From contig NZ_OU659204.1 in assembly GCF_915403165.1 (NCBI RefSeq), positions 3,472,001 through 3,536,000 on the forward strand: a stretch of DNA of 64,000 bases. Reading direction: 5' to 3'. Position numbers and translations under genes: made by a program. The notes under the pieces are model-generated. The model saw nothing but the letters and a program-made list of their open reading frames with translations, was not told the origin of the DNA and made no database searches. Below are positions 56,725 through 64,000 of the stretch, piece by piece (position 1 is the first letter of the stretch; each line of letters begins with the position of its first letter). The stretch comes from Providencia alcalifaciens. Lineage in GTDB: Bacteria > Pseudomonadota > Gammaproteobacteria > Enterobacterales > Enterobacteriaceae.

Positions 56725-57272
56725 GATTTATCTCCCTGAATATGCAAACGGAAATTCTGACGATCATTATTCAATAAGTTATTTTTTTGCTTACAGGATG
56801 GACAGGTTTCATACATTGGGCGCAGGGCTTCAATGCCGCCTTCCTCAATCCCCGATGCCACCATCAACGCCATGGCATACTCCACGGATTTTTTCGGAGC
56901 GAATGCCTCACCACATTGGCGACAATGTTGCAGGCGGAACGTCCCTTTCATGTACAAATCCGCTTTGTTCATCACCGCGGTTTCAAACTCTTCCGTTAAG
57001 TGAATGGCGCGAGTCGGACAAACTTCTTCGCAGCGCGCGCAATAAATACAGCGCCCTAAAAACAGCTGCCAGCGGCGTTCGCCACTTTCTAAATCAGTTT
57101 CCATGGTTAACGCATTGGCTGGGCAAGCGGAAATACAAGCGCCACACGCGATACATTGCTGCGGGTCGTATTCCGGTTTACCGCGAAAGCCGTGAGCCAC
57201 TTCCAGCGGTTTGAACGGGTATTTCACCGTTGCGGTACCCGCATTGCGAAGGGTTTTAAAAAGTTTAAACAT
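56721..57272 (-). CDS. hyfH: Hydrogenase 4 iron-sulfur subunit (NuoI-like)
   Basis: A 183-residue protein with two 4Fe-4S motifs, [12 protein letters not shown] and [12 protein letters not shown], which carry electrons from the formate dehydrogenase side to the small subunit. The C-terminal part has further cysteine pairs CRQC and CPSCKQK that may bind zinc. The length matches HyfH/HycF (180-181). It lies 12 bases after hyfG. Confidence 0.93.
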   Translation of the reverse strand: MFKLFKTLRNAGTATVKYPFKPLEVAHGFRGKPEYDPQQCIACGACISACPANALTMETDLESGERRWQLFLGRCIYCARCEEVCPTRAIHLTEEFETAVMNKADLYMKGTFRLQHCRQCGEAFAPKKSVEYAMALMVASGIEEGGIEALRPMYETCPSCKQKNNLLNNDRQNFRLHIQGDKS

Positions 57273-57284
57273 GGTGTCCCTCCG

Positions 57285-59018
57285 TTATTTCATAATCGAT
57301 TGTTTGCGCTCGATGCTGTATTGCTCAAGCTCTTTGTACGCCACGGTTTTCGCTTTGCGTTTTTTCACATCCACCAGCGTCACGCGGTCAGTACAGGAGT
57401 AGCAAGGATCGAGGCTACCGATAATCAATGGCGCATCAGAAACGGTGTTGCCTTGCAGCATATAACGCAGCACTGGCCAGTTGGCGTAAGTGGCTGCGCG
57501 GCAGCGCCAGCGGTACAGTTTTTGGTTATCGCCGAGCATGCTCCAGTGAACATCTTCACCTCGCGGCGCTTCGGTATAGCCCAGAGCAAATTTATGAGGC
57601 TGATAGGTAAAGCCTTCGGTCAGAATTGGGCCTTCCGGCATATTGTCGAGGGCATATTCAATCATCGACAGGGAGTCCAATGTCTCTTTAATGCGTACCA
57701 TCACACGGGAATAGACATCGCAACCATCTAACGTAAATAAGGTTTTTGGTAAATTGCCATAGTCGGCAAATGGATGGTCGAAACGTACATCGCGCTTGAA
57801 GCCGCTGGCACGGATCATCGGCCCAACTGGGCTATAGTCACGGGCAACTTGTGGATCGAGGCGACCGACACCGACGGTACGCTGCTCCATATTGGGTGTG
57901 CTCAGCAGCATATCCACCAGCTGGGTCACATCTTGGCGCATCTCTTTAACCAGCTGAATAGTTTTGACGCGCTGCTCTTTTAAGAAGTCACGACGAACCC
58001 CACCAATTAAGTTGGTACCATAAGTTTTACGCGCCCCAGTGAGTAACTCTGCCATGGTCATGGATTTTTCACGCACGCGGAAAAACTGCATGAAACCGGT
58101 ATCAAATCCGGTGAAGTGGCTGGCTAAACCAATATTAAGCAAGTGGCTATGCAAGCGCTCAACTTCTAACAGCACGCTGCGAATGGTATGCGCACGCGGT
58201 GGCACATAAATGCCGAGGGCATTTTCAACGGAAGAGGTGTACGCCACGCTGTGCGTAAAGCCACAAATGCCGCAGACCCGGTCAGATAAAAAAGTGACTT
58301 CGTTATAACCCATGCGAGTTTCAGCCAGTTTTTCCATACCACGGTGAACATAGAACATTCGGTAATCCGCATCGACAATTCGCTCGCCATCAACGAATAA
58401 ACGGAAGTGTCCCGGTTCATCGGAAGTGATATGCAGAGGGCCAATTGGCACGATGCGACTCTGGGTTTTGCTGTCGTTGATAAACTCGTAGGTTTCAGTA
58501 TCAGTGGTTGGCGCTGGACGCTGACGGTAATCCATGGTGTCTTTGCGCAGCGGATACAGGTCTTCAGGCCAATCATCTGGCAGCACTAAACGGCGTTCAT
58601 CCGGTAAGCCCACTGGGCGTAGACCGTACATATCGCGGATTTCACGCTCACCCCATACTGCCGCAGGCACCCGTGGCGTAACGGATGGGAACTCTTGAGT
58701 AATTGGACTGACATAGGCTTTCACCGTCACCCAACATTTTTCCCCCTCCTCCATCGACAGCGCGTAATAAACCGCAAACTGCCCATTCAGAGGACGCTCA
58801 TCGTTGCCCCACAGCACCGGTAACCAACCGCCACAACCATAATAAAGAAACTCCACCACTTCTGGCAGCATCTCGGTTTTTACGGTGATGGTGACTTGGT
58901 TGGCGGTTTGCCACTCCTCTTCCAGCATGGCATGAGGAAATTTTTCGCGCACTTTTGCCAGATAGCCTGCACCTTTGCGAACGCCTTGAAGGGTATCTGC
59001 ATAATTCTGATAGCTCAC
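57285..59018 (-). CDS. hyfG: Hydrogenase 4 large subunit with NuoC-like domain
   Basis: A 577-residue fusion of a NuoC-like N-terminal domain (about 1-170; FPSVTPRVPAAVWGEREIRDMYGL) and a NuoD-like large subunit that holds the Ni-Fe(CN)2CO site. The nickel ligands are in RVCGICGFTHS and DPCYSCTDR. About 30 residues follow the last motif (VTLVDVKKRKAKT...), the tail that HycI removes after Arg, so the peptidase encoded downstream fits. I chose the GTG at 59018, seven bases after AGGAG, which lies one base after the hyfF stop; the ORF upstream of it overlaps hyfF. Confidence 0.94.
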   Translation of the reverse strand: MSYQNYADTLQGVRKGAGYLAKVREKFPHAMLEEEWQTANQVTITVKTEMLPEVVEFLYYGCGGWLPVLWGNDERPLNGQFAVYYALSMEEGEKCWVTVKAYVSPITQEFPSVTPRVPAAVWGEREIRDMYGLRPVGLPDERRLVLPDDWPEDLYPLRKDTMDYRQRPAPTTDTETYEFINDSKTQSRIVPIGPLHITSDEPGHFRLFVDGERIVDADYRMFYVHRGMEKLAETRMGYNEVTFLSDRVCGICGFTHSVAYTSSVENALGIYVPPRAHTIRSVLLEVERLHSHLLNIGLASHFTGFDTGFMQFFRVREKSMTMAELLTGARKTYGTNLIGGVRRDFLKEQRVKTIQLVKEMRQDVTQLVDMLLSTPNMEQRTVGVGRLDPQVARDYSPVGPMIRASGFKRDVRFDHPFADYGNLPKTLFTLDGCDVYSRVMVRIKETLDSLSMIEYALDNMPEGPILTEGFTYQPHKFALGYTEAPRGEDVHWSMLGDNQKLYRWRCRAATYANWPVLRYMLQGNTVSDAPLIIGSLDPCYSCTDRVTLVDVKKRKAKTVAYKELEQYSIERKQSIMK

Positions 59019-59019
59019 G

Positions 59020-60600
59020 TTATTTCTCCTGCAATGAAGGTTCGGAGGTGCTTGCACCCCACGGCCATTGATAATTTAAGGTGGTAATTTGGTGGTCGAC
59101 TGTCGCGCTGTCTTTGAGCACGATCGTCGCGGCATTTTCCAGTAAGCGGCTGACAGGCTGAGGAATATAAGTTCCCATCACCAGCATTAGCACAATCAAA
59201 ATTGCCATCGGTAATGTGGTTAAAATGCCCAGCTCACCACGCGCTACGCATTCTGGTTGTTCGCCAAATAAGGTTTTGGAGATCATGCGGATCAACCCGC
59301 CCAGCACCACTGTAATCAGGATCAACACAAGCAAAGTTAACCAGAAATGGTTAGCGACTAGCCCCGCCACCACAATCATAAATTCACTTAAAAATACGTT
59401 GAATGGAGGCATACCGCCCAGTGCCAATGCGCCACCCGCAAACACCACCGCGGTAAATGGCATGGTGCGCAGTAACCCTTTAACTACCGTAATATCGCGA
59501 GTGCCATATTTCAGTAACACGTTACCGGAACCGCAGAACAGCAAAGTTTTACCCAAACTGTGGTTCAAGGTGTGCAGCAGTGCAGCCAGCACGCCTAGAG
59601 GCCCGCCGATGCCTAACGCTACCGCGATCAGCCCCATGTTTTCCACACTGGAGTACGCCAGCAAACGTTTCATATCTTTTTGTACCAAGATAAAGAACGC
59701 TGCCACCGCGACGGACATTAATCCGAATACCAGCAGTAAGGTTTGGGTAAATTCGCCACCAATTGATGAGGTCACAATGATGTAGTAACGGATAATAATC
59801 AGCAGTGCGCAGTTGAGCAGCACCGCAGACAGTAACGCTGACGTTGGGCTTGGAGCCTCACTGTGTGCATCCGGTAGCCATGCGTGCATTGGGAACAGAC
59901 CCGTTTTGGTACCAAAACCGATTAACACAAATACAAAGGCAAGGTGCATCAAGGTTGGATCAAGGAGGTCGGTATATTTCAGGACTTCCGTCCAGAAGAT
60001 AGCCATTTCAGGATCCGGCATGACGTTCACTGCATTGGCATACACTAAAATGGTACCAAACAGACCGAATGCCACACCCACGCTACAGATAATGATGTAT
60101 TTCCACGCGGCTTCCAGTGAAGAACGTTGACCGTAAATGCCCACTAAGAATGCGGAGCTTAAGGTGGTCGCTTCTACCGCTGCCCACATTAAAATCAGGT
60201 TATTACTGGTGATCACCAACAGCATAGTGAACAGGAATAAATGGAAGAAACCGTAATAATTACATAAGGTTCCGACACTAATTTCCCCTTCATGCACTTC
60301 ATGGTTCATATAACCGATGGAGTACAAACCCGTCAGGAAGCCCACAATCCCTAAGATAGCGAGGAATAGCCCTGCGAGGCTATCGAGGTGGATCCAGCGG
60401 CCCGCCATCAGCAAGTCACCGACTTGGTCAATCGTACTCACCATCCAGAGCGATAAAACCAGTAATGCGGTGATCCCAATGGCATGGATCACCGTGACGG
60501 GGATTTTTGCGCCGTTACCCAATATGCGGCAGGCGAACGCCAGCAGCGAAATCACCAGCGGGGTTGCCATCAATAAGGTTAATAACATTGTTTGACTCAT
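59020..60600 (-). CDS. hyfF: Hydrogenase 4 membrane subunit, antiporter-like (NuoN/M family)
   Basis: A 526-residue inner membrane protein with about 14 helices. It has the antiporter-family core [22 protein letters not shown] and the conserved lysines and histidines of proton-pumping subunits ([20 protein letters not shown]). HyfF belongs to the three extra subunits (D, E, F) that distinguish hydrogenase 4 from hydrogenase 3, and it is thought to allow ion translocation. It follows hyfE with four bases between. Confidence 0.93.
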   Translation of the reverse strand: MSQTMLLTLLMATPLVISLLAFACRILGNGAKIPVTVIHAIGITALLVLSLWMVSTIDQVGDLLMAGRWIHLDSLAGLFLAILGIVGFLTGLYSIGYMNHEVHEGEISVGTLCNYYGFFHLFLFTMLLVITSNNLILMWAAVEATTLSSAFLVGIYGQRSSLEAAWKYIIICSVGVAFGLFGTILVYANAVNVMPDPEMAIFWTEVLKYTDLLDPTLMHLAFVFVLIGFGTKTGLFPMHAWLPDAHSEAPSPTSALLSAVLLNCALLIIIRYYIIVTSSIGGEFTQTLLLVFGLMSVAVAAFFILVQKDMKRLLAYSSVENMGLIAVALGIGGPLGVLAALLHTLNHSLGKTLLFCGSGNVLLKYGTRDITVVKGLLRTMPFTAVVFAGGALALGGMPPFNVFLSEFMIVVAGLVANHFWLTLLVLILITVVLGGLIRMISKTLFGEQPECVARGELGILTTLPMAILIVLMLVMGTYIPQPVSRLLENAATIVLKDSATVDHQITTLNYQWPWGASTSEPSLQEK

Positions 60601-60604
60601 CTCA

Positions 60605-61255
60605 TCACCCCTTCAGCGCGGTCAGTTGATCCACGTTCAGTGTGTTGAGCGTGCAATAAATTTTACGAGCCAATACCGCCATAATGATCACCGCAAAAAT
60701 GGCGTCGGTGGCGATACCAATTTCCACCAGCTCAGGGGCTTTATACGCCAGTAACGCGAGAGTCAGATGGGAGCCGTTTTCCATTAAGCAGTAACCAAAG
60801 GCTTGCTTGAGAATATTTCGCTGAGTCACGATGCACAGCAACCCCAACATAAAGTGCCCAAGCGAAACCGCTAAAGCGGGTTTTAACTCCGCTGCCAGCG
60901 GCAATTTAATCGGCTCGACCACAAACCAGCACAGCACCACAATTACCGCTGCCGCTAACATCAACCAAGCTGGGCTAATCACCCCACCGTTCGCGGTTGG
61001 ATCGGACAATTTTCGGAAGGCGTAGCCCATAATCAACGGAACCAAAACCACTTTGGTGGCAAATGCTGTACCTGCCCACATCGCCAATTCAGGGGCCTTG
61101 AGGGTGTAGGAAAGCGTGCCAAAAATCGCCACTAACACCAGCGACTGCAACGCATAGAACCAACAAGAGACCACCGGCTTTTTCGCGCCGATCACCAGCA
61201 GCGACGTGATCATCATCAGCCCTGCTAAATTATTTACAATCATTGAACCAGTCAT
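60605..61255 (-). CDS. hyfE: Hydrogenase 4 membrane subunit HyfE
   Basis: A 216-residue inner membrane protein with about seven helices ([18 protein letters not shown] at the start; [21 protein letters not shown] near the end). It is related to NuoK and matches HyfE in length. With HyfD and HyfF it forms the extra membrane module of hydrogenase 4. A 12-base gap separates it from hyfD. Confidence 0.92.
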   Translation of the reverse strand: MTGSMIVNNLAGLMMITSLLVIGAKKPVVSCWFYALQSLVLVAIFGTLSYTLKAPELAMWAGTAFATKVVLVPLIMGYAFRKLSDPTANGGVISPAWLMLAAAVIVVLCWFVVEPIKLPLAAELKPALAVSLGHFMLGLLCIVTQRNILKQAFGYCLMENGSHLTLALLAYKAPELVEIGIATDAIFAVIIMAVLARKIYCTLNTLNVDQLTALKG

Positions 61256-61267
61256 ACTTTCTCTCCC

Positions 61268-62710
61268 TTAACCGAGCCAGATGACGGCAATAACACTAGA
61301 ACAGAAGGACATCACGATCAGTAAGCCGATAACCCACTGCATTGCCCATGGAACTGCGCTGCCGTTTGCCACTTCTTCGCTAGGTTCACCCGGAACCACT
61401 TTACCGAACCAGTACAGTAACCATGCAAAGCTCGCAACAGACTCAATCAGCACCAACACCATAATTGGCGTTAATACCCAGAACTGTTCAGACAGTGCAA
61501 AACCTGCTGCAAAGATAGGGAATTTACTGAAGAAACCATTGAATGGAGGAACACCCGCGATGGCCAATGCCGCCACACAGAAGCCGACGCCCAGTAATGG
61601 ATAGCGTTTTGCCAAACCGCGTAAGCGCGGCAGCATACGTGTACCGCAGCTATAACTCAGCGCACCCGCCACTAAGAAGAACAGGCTTTTCGCAAATGCG
61701 TGGTTGAAGATATACGCGATGCCGCCATCAAAGGCTTCTTTGGAACCGAAAACGGATAAGGATAAAGCGAGGAAGATATACGCCAACTGCGTGATGGTTG
61801 ACCATGCAAGCAGACGTTTCATATCTTTCTGCGGTAGGTACATCATAAAGCCATACACCAGCGTGATGACCGCCATCACCACACCCACCCAACCAATGAT
61901 TTCTGGCACATGGGTAGAAGACATCAAGCCACGGGCAAAGATATACACACCCACTTTAACCATTGAGGCGGCGTGTAAGTAAGCACTAACTGGGGTTGGG
62001 GCTTCCATCGCATCGGGTAGCCAGGCTTGCAGTGGTAGCTGCGCTGATTTACCCCATGCCGCAAACAGAATACCGCCGAACACGATCAGACTTTGAGATT
62101 CACTCAAACGGTCAATGGCGCTCAGAGCAAAGGTTCCGGTGCTGATAAACAGGGTTGCCGCCGCCATGTATAAACCGAGTGAGCCAACATGGGTAATCAG
62201 CAAGGCTTTCATCGCTGAACGCTGGGATTTTTCAGTTTGGTAGTAACCAATTAGCGCCCAAGAACATCCACCCGTAATCTCGAAGAACACTAACTGCCCT
62301 AAGATAGTGGAAGAGAGCACAACCCCGGCCATCGCACCGATAAAGATCAGCAAGAAAGCGTAATAGCGACGAGTAGGTCCATGAGCGTGCTCACGGTTTC
62401 CTTCAGTGAGATACCCTGTTGAGTAGAGGCATATCAAGAAGCCGAGGAACACCACCGCAAACGCAATCAGCGTGCTCACGCCATCCACGGTAAAACCGAA
62501 TAGCGCCACATCACCCGTCTGGATTAACTCCAGTGTAGTGGCAACCTTGCCACCCTCTAAATAGAGCCAGCCCAGTGCCGCTGTTCCCAAAGAAGCCAGC
62601 AATGCCACTAAGGTACTTAGCCATGGCGCTAAACGGGTCGGTAGCACACTGACCAGCAACGCCCCGATGAACGGGATTATCAAGGTTGCTAGTGCAATAT
62701 TTTCTAACAT
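61268..62710 (-). CDS. hyfD: Hydrogenase 4 membrane subunit HyfD, antiporter-like
   Basis: A 480-residue inner membrane protein with about 14 helices, homologous to NuoL/M/N. The residues LPDAMEAPTPVSAYLHAASMVKVGVYIFARG and [21 protein letters not shown] hold the family's charged residues. Start chosen at ATG 62710, which is preceded by AAGGAG; the open frame 19 codons longer begins inside hyfC. Its length matches E. coli HyfD (479). Confidence 0.93.
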   Translation of the reverse strand: MLENIALATLIIPFIGALLVSVLPTRLAPWLSTLVALLASLGTAALGWLYLEGGKVATTLELIQTGDVALFGFTVDGVSTLIAFAVVFLGFLICLYSTGYLTEGNREHAHGPTRRYYAFLLIFIGAMAGVVLSSTILGQLVFFEITGGCSWALIGYYQTEKSQRSAMKALLITHVGSLGLYMAAATLFISTGTFALSAIDRLSESQSLIVFGGILFAAWGKSAQLPLQAWLPDAMEAPTPVSAYLHAASMVKVGVYIFARGLMSSTHVPEIIGWVGVVMAVITLVYGFMMYLPQKDMKRLLAWSTITQLAYIFLALSLSVFGSKEAFDGGIAYIFNHAFAKSLFFLVAGALSYSCGTRMLPRLRGLAKRYPLLGVGFCVAALAIAGVPPFNGFFSKFPIFAAGFALSEQFWVLTPIMVLVLIESVASFAWLLYWFGKVVPGEPSEEVANGSAVPWAMQWVIGLLIVMSFCSSVIAVIWLG

Positions 62711-62723
62711 GCTTCGTCGCTCC

Positions 62724-63674
62724 TTATAGACCGGTGAGGTAGAAGACGAATCCGAGTGCCGCAACACCGAATCCTAACCAAGTCACATGGTGCGTTAATA
62801 AGAAACGACCACGAGCCAGACTGTTTTCGACCAGCGACGCCAGCACGAAAATCACCAGTAATTTCACTAGCAGTAATCCCATCGCTAACAGCACACTGCC
62901 AACGGTAAAGACACTGGCATTACCAAATGGGAAGAAAATCGACAGGAATAGAACAGCAACAATCACCTGTTTCAGCCCAATGCCCCATTTCACCAACGCC
63001 AGACCAGAACCCGAGTATTCGGTTAGTGGGCCTTCTTGCAGCTCTTGCTCCGCTTCCGCCACGTCGAATGGGATTTTGCCCATCTCAATAAATGTCGCGA
63101 AGCCGCAGGCTAGCAGTGCTAATAAAGTGGCAGTTGGTGATACCCAGCCTTCACTCATCGTCGCGCTGATGGTGCCAATATTGGTGGAGCCAGCAATCAG
63201 TGCCACGACCAGCAAACCGAGGAATAACGTCGGTTCCACCAGTACACCAAGCGTCAGTTCACGGCTCGCACCGATACCCGCAAATGGGCTGCCAGTATCA
63301 AGACCGGAAAGTGAGAAGAAAAAGCGGAATAACGCGAAGATATACAGCACGATAATGATGTCTGCCGCACCACTAAACAGCGACGTGTTAGTGACCACTG
63401 GCAACGCCATCGCGAGCAGTAACATACTGCCCAGCAGTACATACGGCATGATGCGAAAGATAATGCCAGAATCACGCGGCGCGACGGATTGACGCGTCAG
63501 CAGCTTGGTAATATCGCGATAATCCTGCCAAATACCCGGGCCTTGGCGAGAGTGCATTTTGGCGCGAATTTGACGGGAGATCCCAGTGAACAGCGGCGTC
63601 AGCAGCAGTAAGACGACGGCTTGAACGACGGCGAAGATCCCTGTCATCAATGTGGGTGTTTCTTGAATCGACAT
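62724..63674 (-). CDS. hyfC: Hydrogenase 4 membrane anchor subunit (NuoH-like)
   Basis: A 316-residue inner membrane protein of the NuoH/HycD family with about eight helices. RQIRAKMHSRQGPGIWQDYRDI, the loop FIEMGKIPFDVAEAEQELQEGPLTEYSG and the helices around it are the family's signature and anchor the soluble hydrogenase domain. Start at ATG 63674, 11 bases after hyfB, with AAGGAGA upstream; an open frame extends 32 codons further but has no site and overlaps hyfB. Confidence 0.93.
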   Translation of the reverse strand: MSIQETPTLMTGIFAVVQAVVLLLLTPLFTGISRQIRAKMHSRQGPGIWQDYRDITKLLTRQSVAPRDSGIIFRIMPYVLLGSMLLLAMALPVVTNTSLFSGAADIIIVLYIFALFRFFFSLSGLDTGSPFAGIGASRELTLGVLVEPTLFLGLLVVALIAGSTNIGTISATMSEGWVSPTATLLALLACGFATFIEMGKIPFDVAEAEQELQEGPLTEYSGSGLALVKWGIGLKQVIVAVLFLSIFFPFGNASVFTVGSVLLAMGLLLVKLLVIFVLASLVENSLARGRFLLTHHVTWLGFGVAALGFVFYLTGL

Positions 63675-63685
63675 GGTTTCTCTCC

Positions 63686-64000
63686 TTACGCCGCAATCAC
63701 AACAAGCAGTACAATCAAGGCCGCGACCACATACAGGCAGTAGAGCCTGAAGTCCCCGCCTTGCAGGCATTGCATGCGTTTTGCTATTCGGTTAATCATG
63801 CGAACCAATGGGTAGATAATTTTCTCATCCCAGAACGGTTCCACTTTCCCTGCTCCCACTTTTGTCACTTCTAAGGTTTGCGCTAAACGCGCTGAAGGGT
63901 CGAGCTGAGTACGCAGGCGATACAGTGGCGCAAACATAGAACGCAGCGGCTGAGTAAAGCCACCCGCTGACACAGACATCTCTTTTTCCCACGCATAACC
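63686..64000 (-). CDS. hyfB: Hydrogenase 4 membrane subunit HyfB, C-terminal part (NuoL/M-like)
   Basis: The window ends inside this gene; about 104 C-terminal residues of an expected 670 are visible. They include SMFAPLYRLRTQLDPSAR, an amphipathic stretch, and a last membrane helix with LYVVAALIVLLVVIAA at the very end. The assignment rests on this tail and on the position before hyfC in the order hyfB-C-D-E-F-G-H-I. hyfA, the first gene, and the operon promoter are outside the window. Confidence 0.85.
   Translation of the reverse strand, partial: GYAWEKEMSVSAGGFTQPLRSMFAPLYRLRTQLDPSARLAQTLEVTKVGAGKVEPFWDEKIIYPLVRMINRIAKRMQCLQGGDFRLYCLYVVAALIVLLVVIAA

Overview
The window looks like a chromosomal segment of a Morganellaceae enterobacterium, most likely Providencia or a close relative of Proteus. 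The indicators are a Tat-targeted membrane L-amino acid deaminase (a hallmark of Proteus/Providencia/Morganella), a selenocysteine formate dehydrogenase H with an E. coli-like SECIS element, a Hyf-type formate hydrogenlyase operon, an ERIC-like repeat, and AT-rich intergenic DNA. Species assignment is inference from protein families; no 16S or other marker is present.

Layout. 1-1.8 kb: end of an L-xylulose/L-lyxose operon (sgbU, lyxK). 1.8-2.7 kb: a frameshifted HEPN/Abi_2-type abortive infection gene with a tight cluster of hairpins just upstream of it. 3.8-5.8 kb: L-amino acid deaminase plus a secreted RidA-family protein. 6-7.5 kb: a two-helix membrane protein of unknown function. 7.5-7.8 kb: a ParD-like antitoxin whose toxin survives only as a C-terminal remnant. 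7.9-11.6 kb: a siderophore ABC importer with a candidate Fur box. 11.8-22.9 kb: an alpha-glucosidase and a full glycogen cluster glgB-X-C-A-P. 23.1-25.2 kb: small genes (acidic protein, VOC, MarR, AhpD-like). 25.2-28.7 kb: an Fbp-like ABC importer. 28.9-30.6 kb: a fused ornithine-lipid acyltransferase (OlsF type).

30.7-36.7 kb and 55-64 kb carry the formate hydrogenlyase (FHL) machinery. The first part has fdhF (in-frame UGA and SECIS), an FhlA-like activator that lacks the first GAF domain, and hydN-hypA-hypC. The second part has hyfB-I followed by a gene that fuses the HycH/HyfJ and HycI maturation factors. fdhF and hydN each have a -24/-12 sigma-54 promoter and share a dyad, CTCGACA-N4-TGWCGA, about 93 bp upstream, a candidate site for the activator encoded between them.

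The two FHL parts are separated by a divergent fumC plus malic/malolactic enzyme pair and by a contact-dependent inhibition (CDI) island: cdiB, a 3637-residue cdiA ending in a DNA/RNA non-specific endonuclease, a YezG-like immunity gene, a SymE-like toxin gene and an HTH-regulator remnant. Similar terminator hairpins sharing GCGGTCTATTTAT bracket the island. Most promising for follow-up: the HEPN gene with its hairpin cluster, the HycH-HycI fusion, the short FhlA with its shared operator, the deaminase/RidA pair, and the CDI island with its flanking hairpins.
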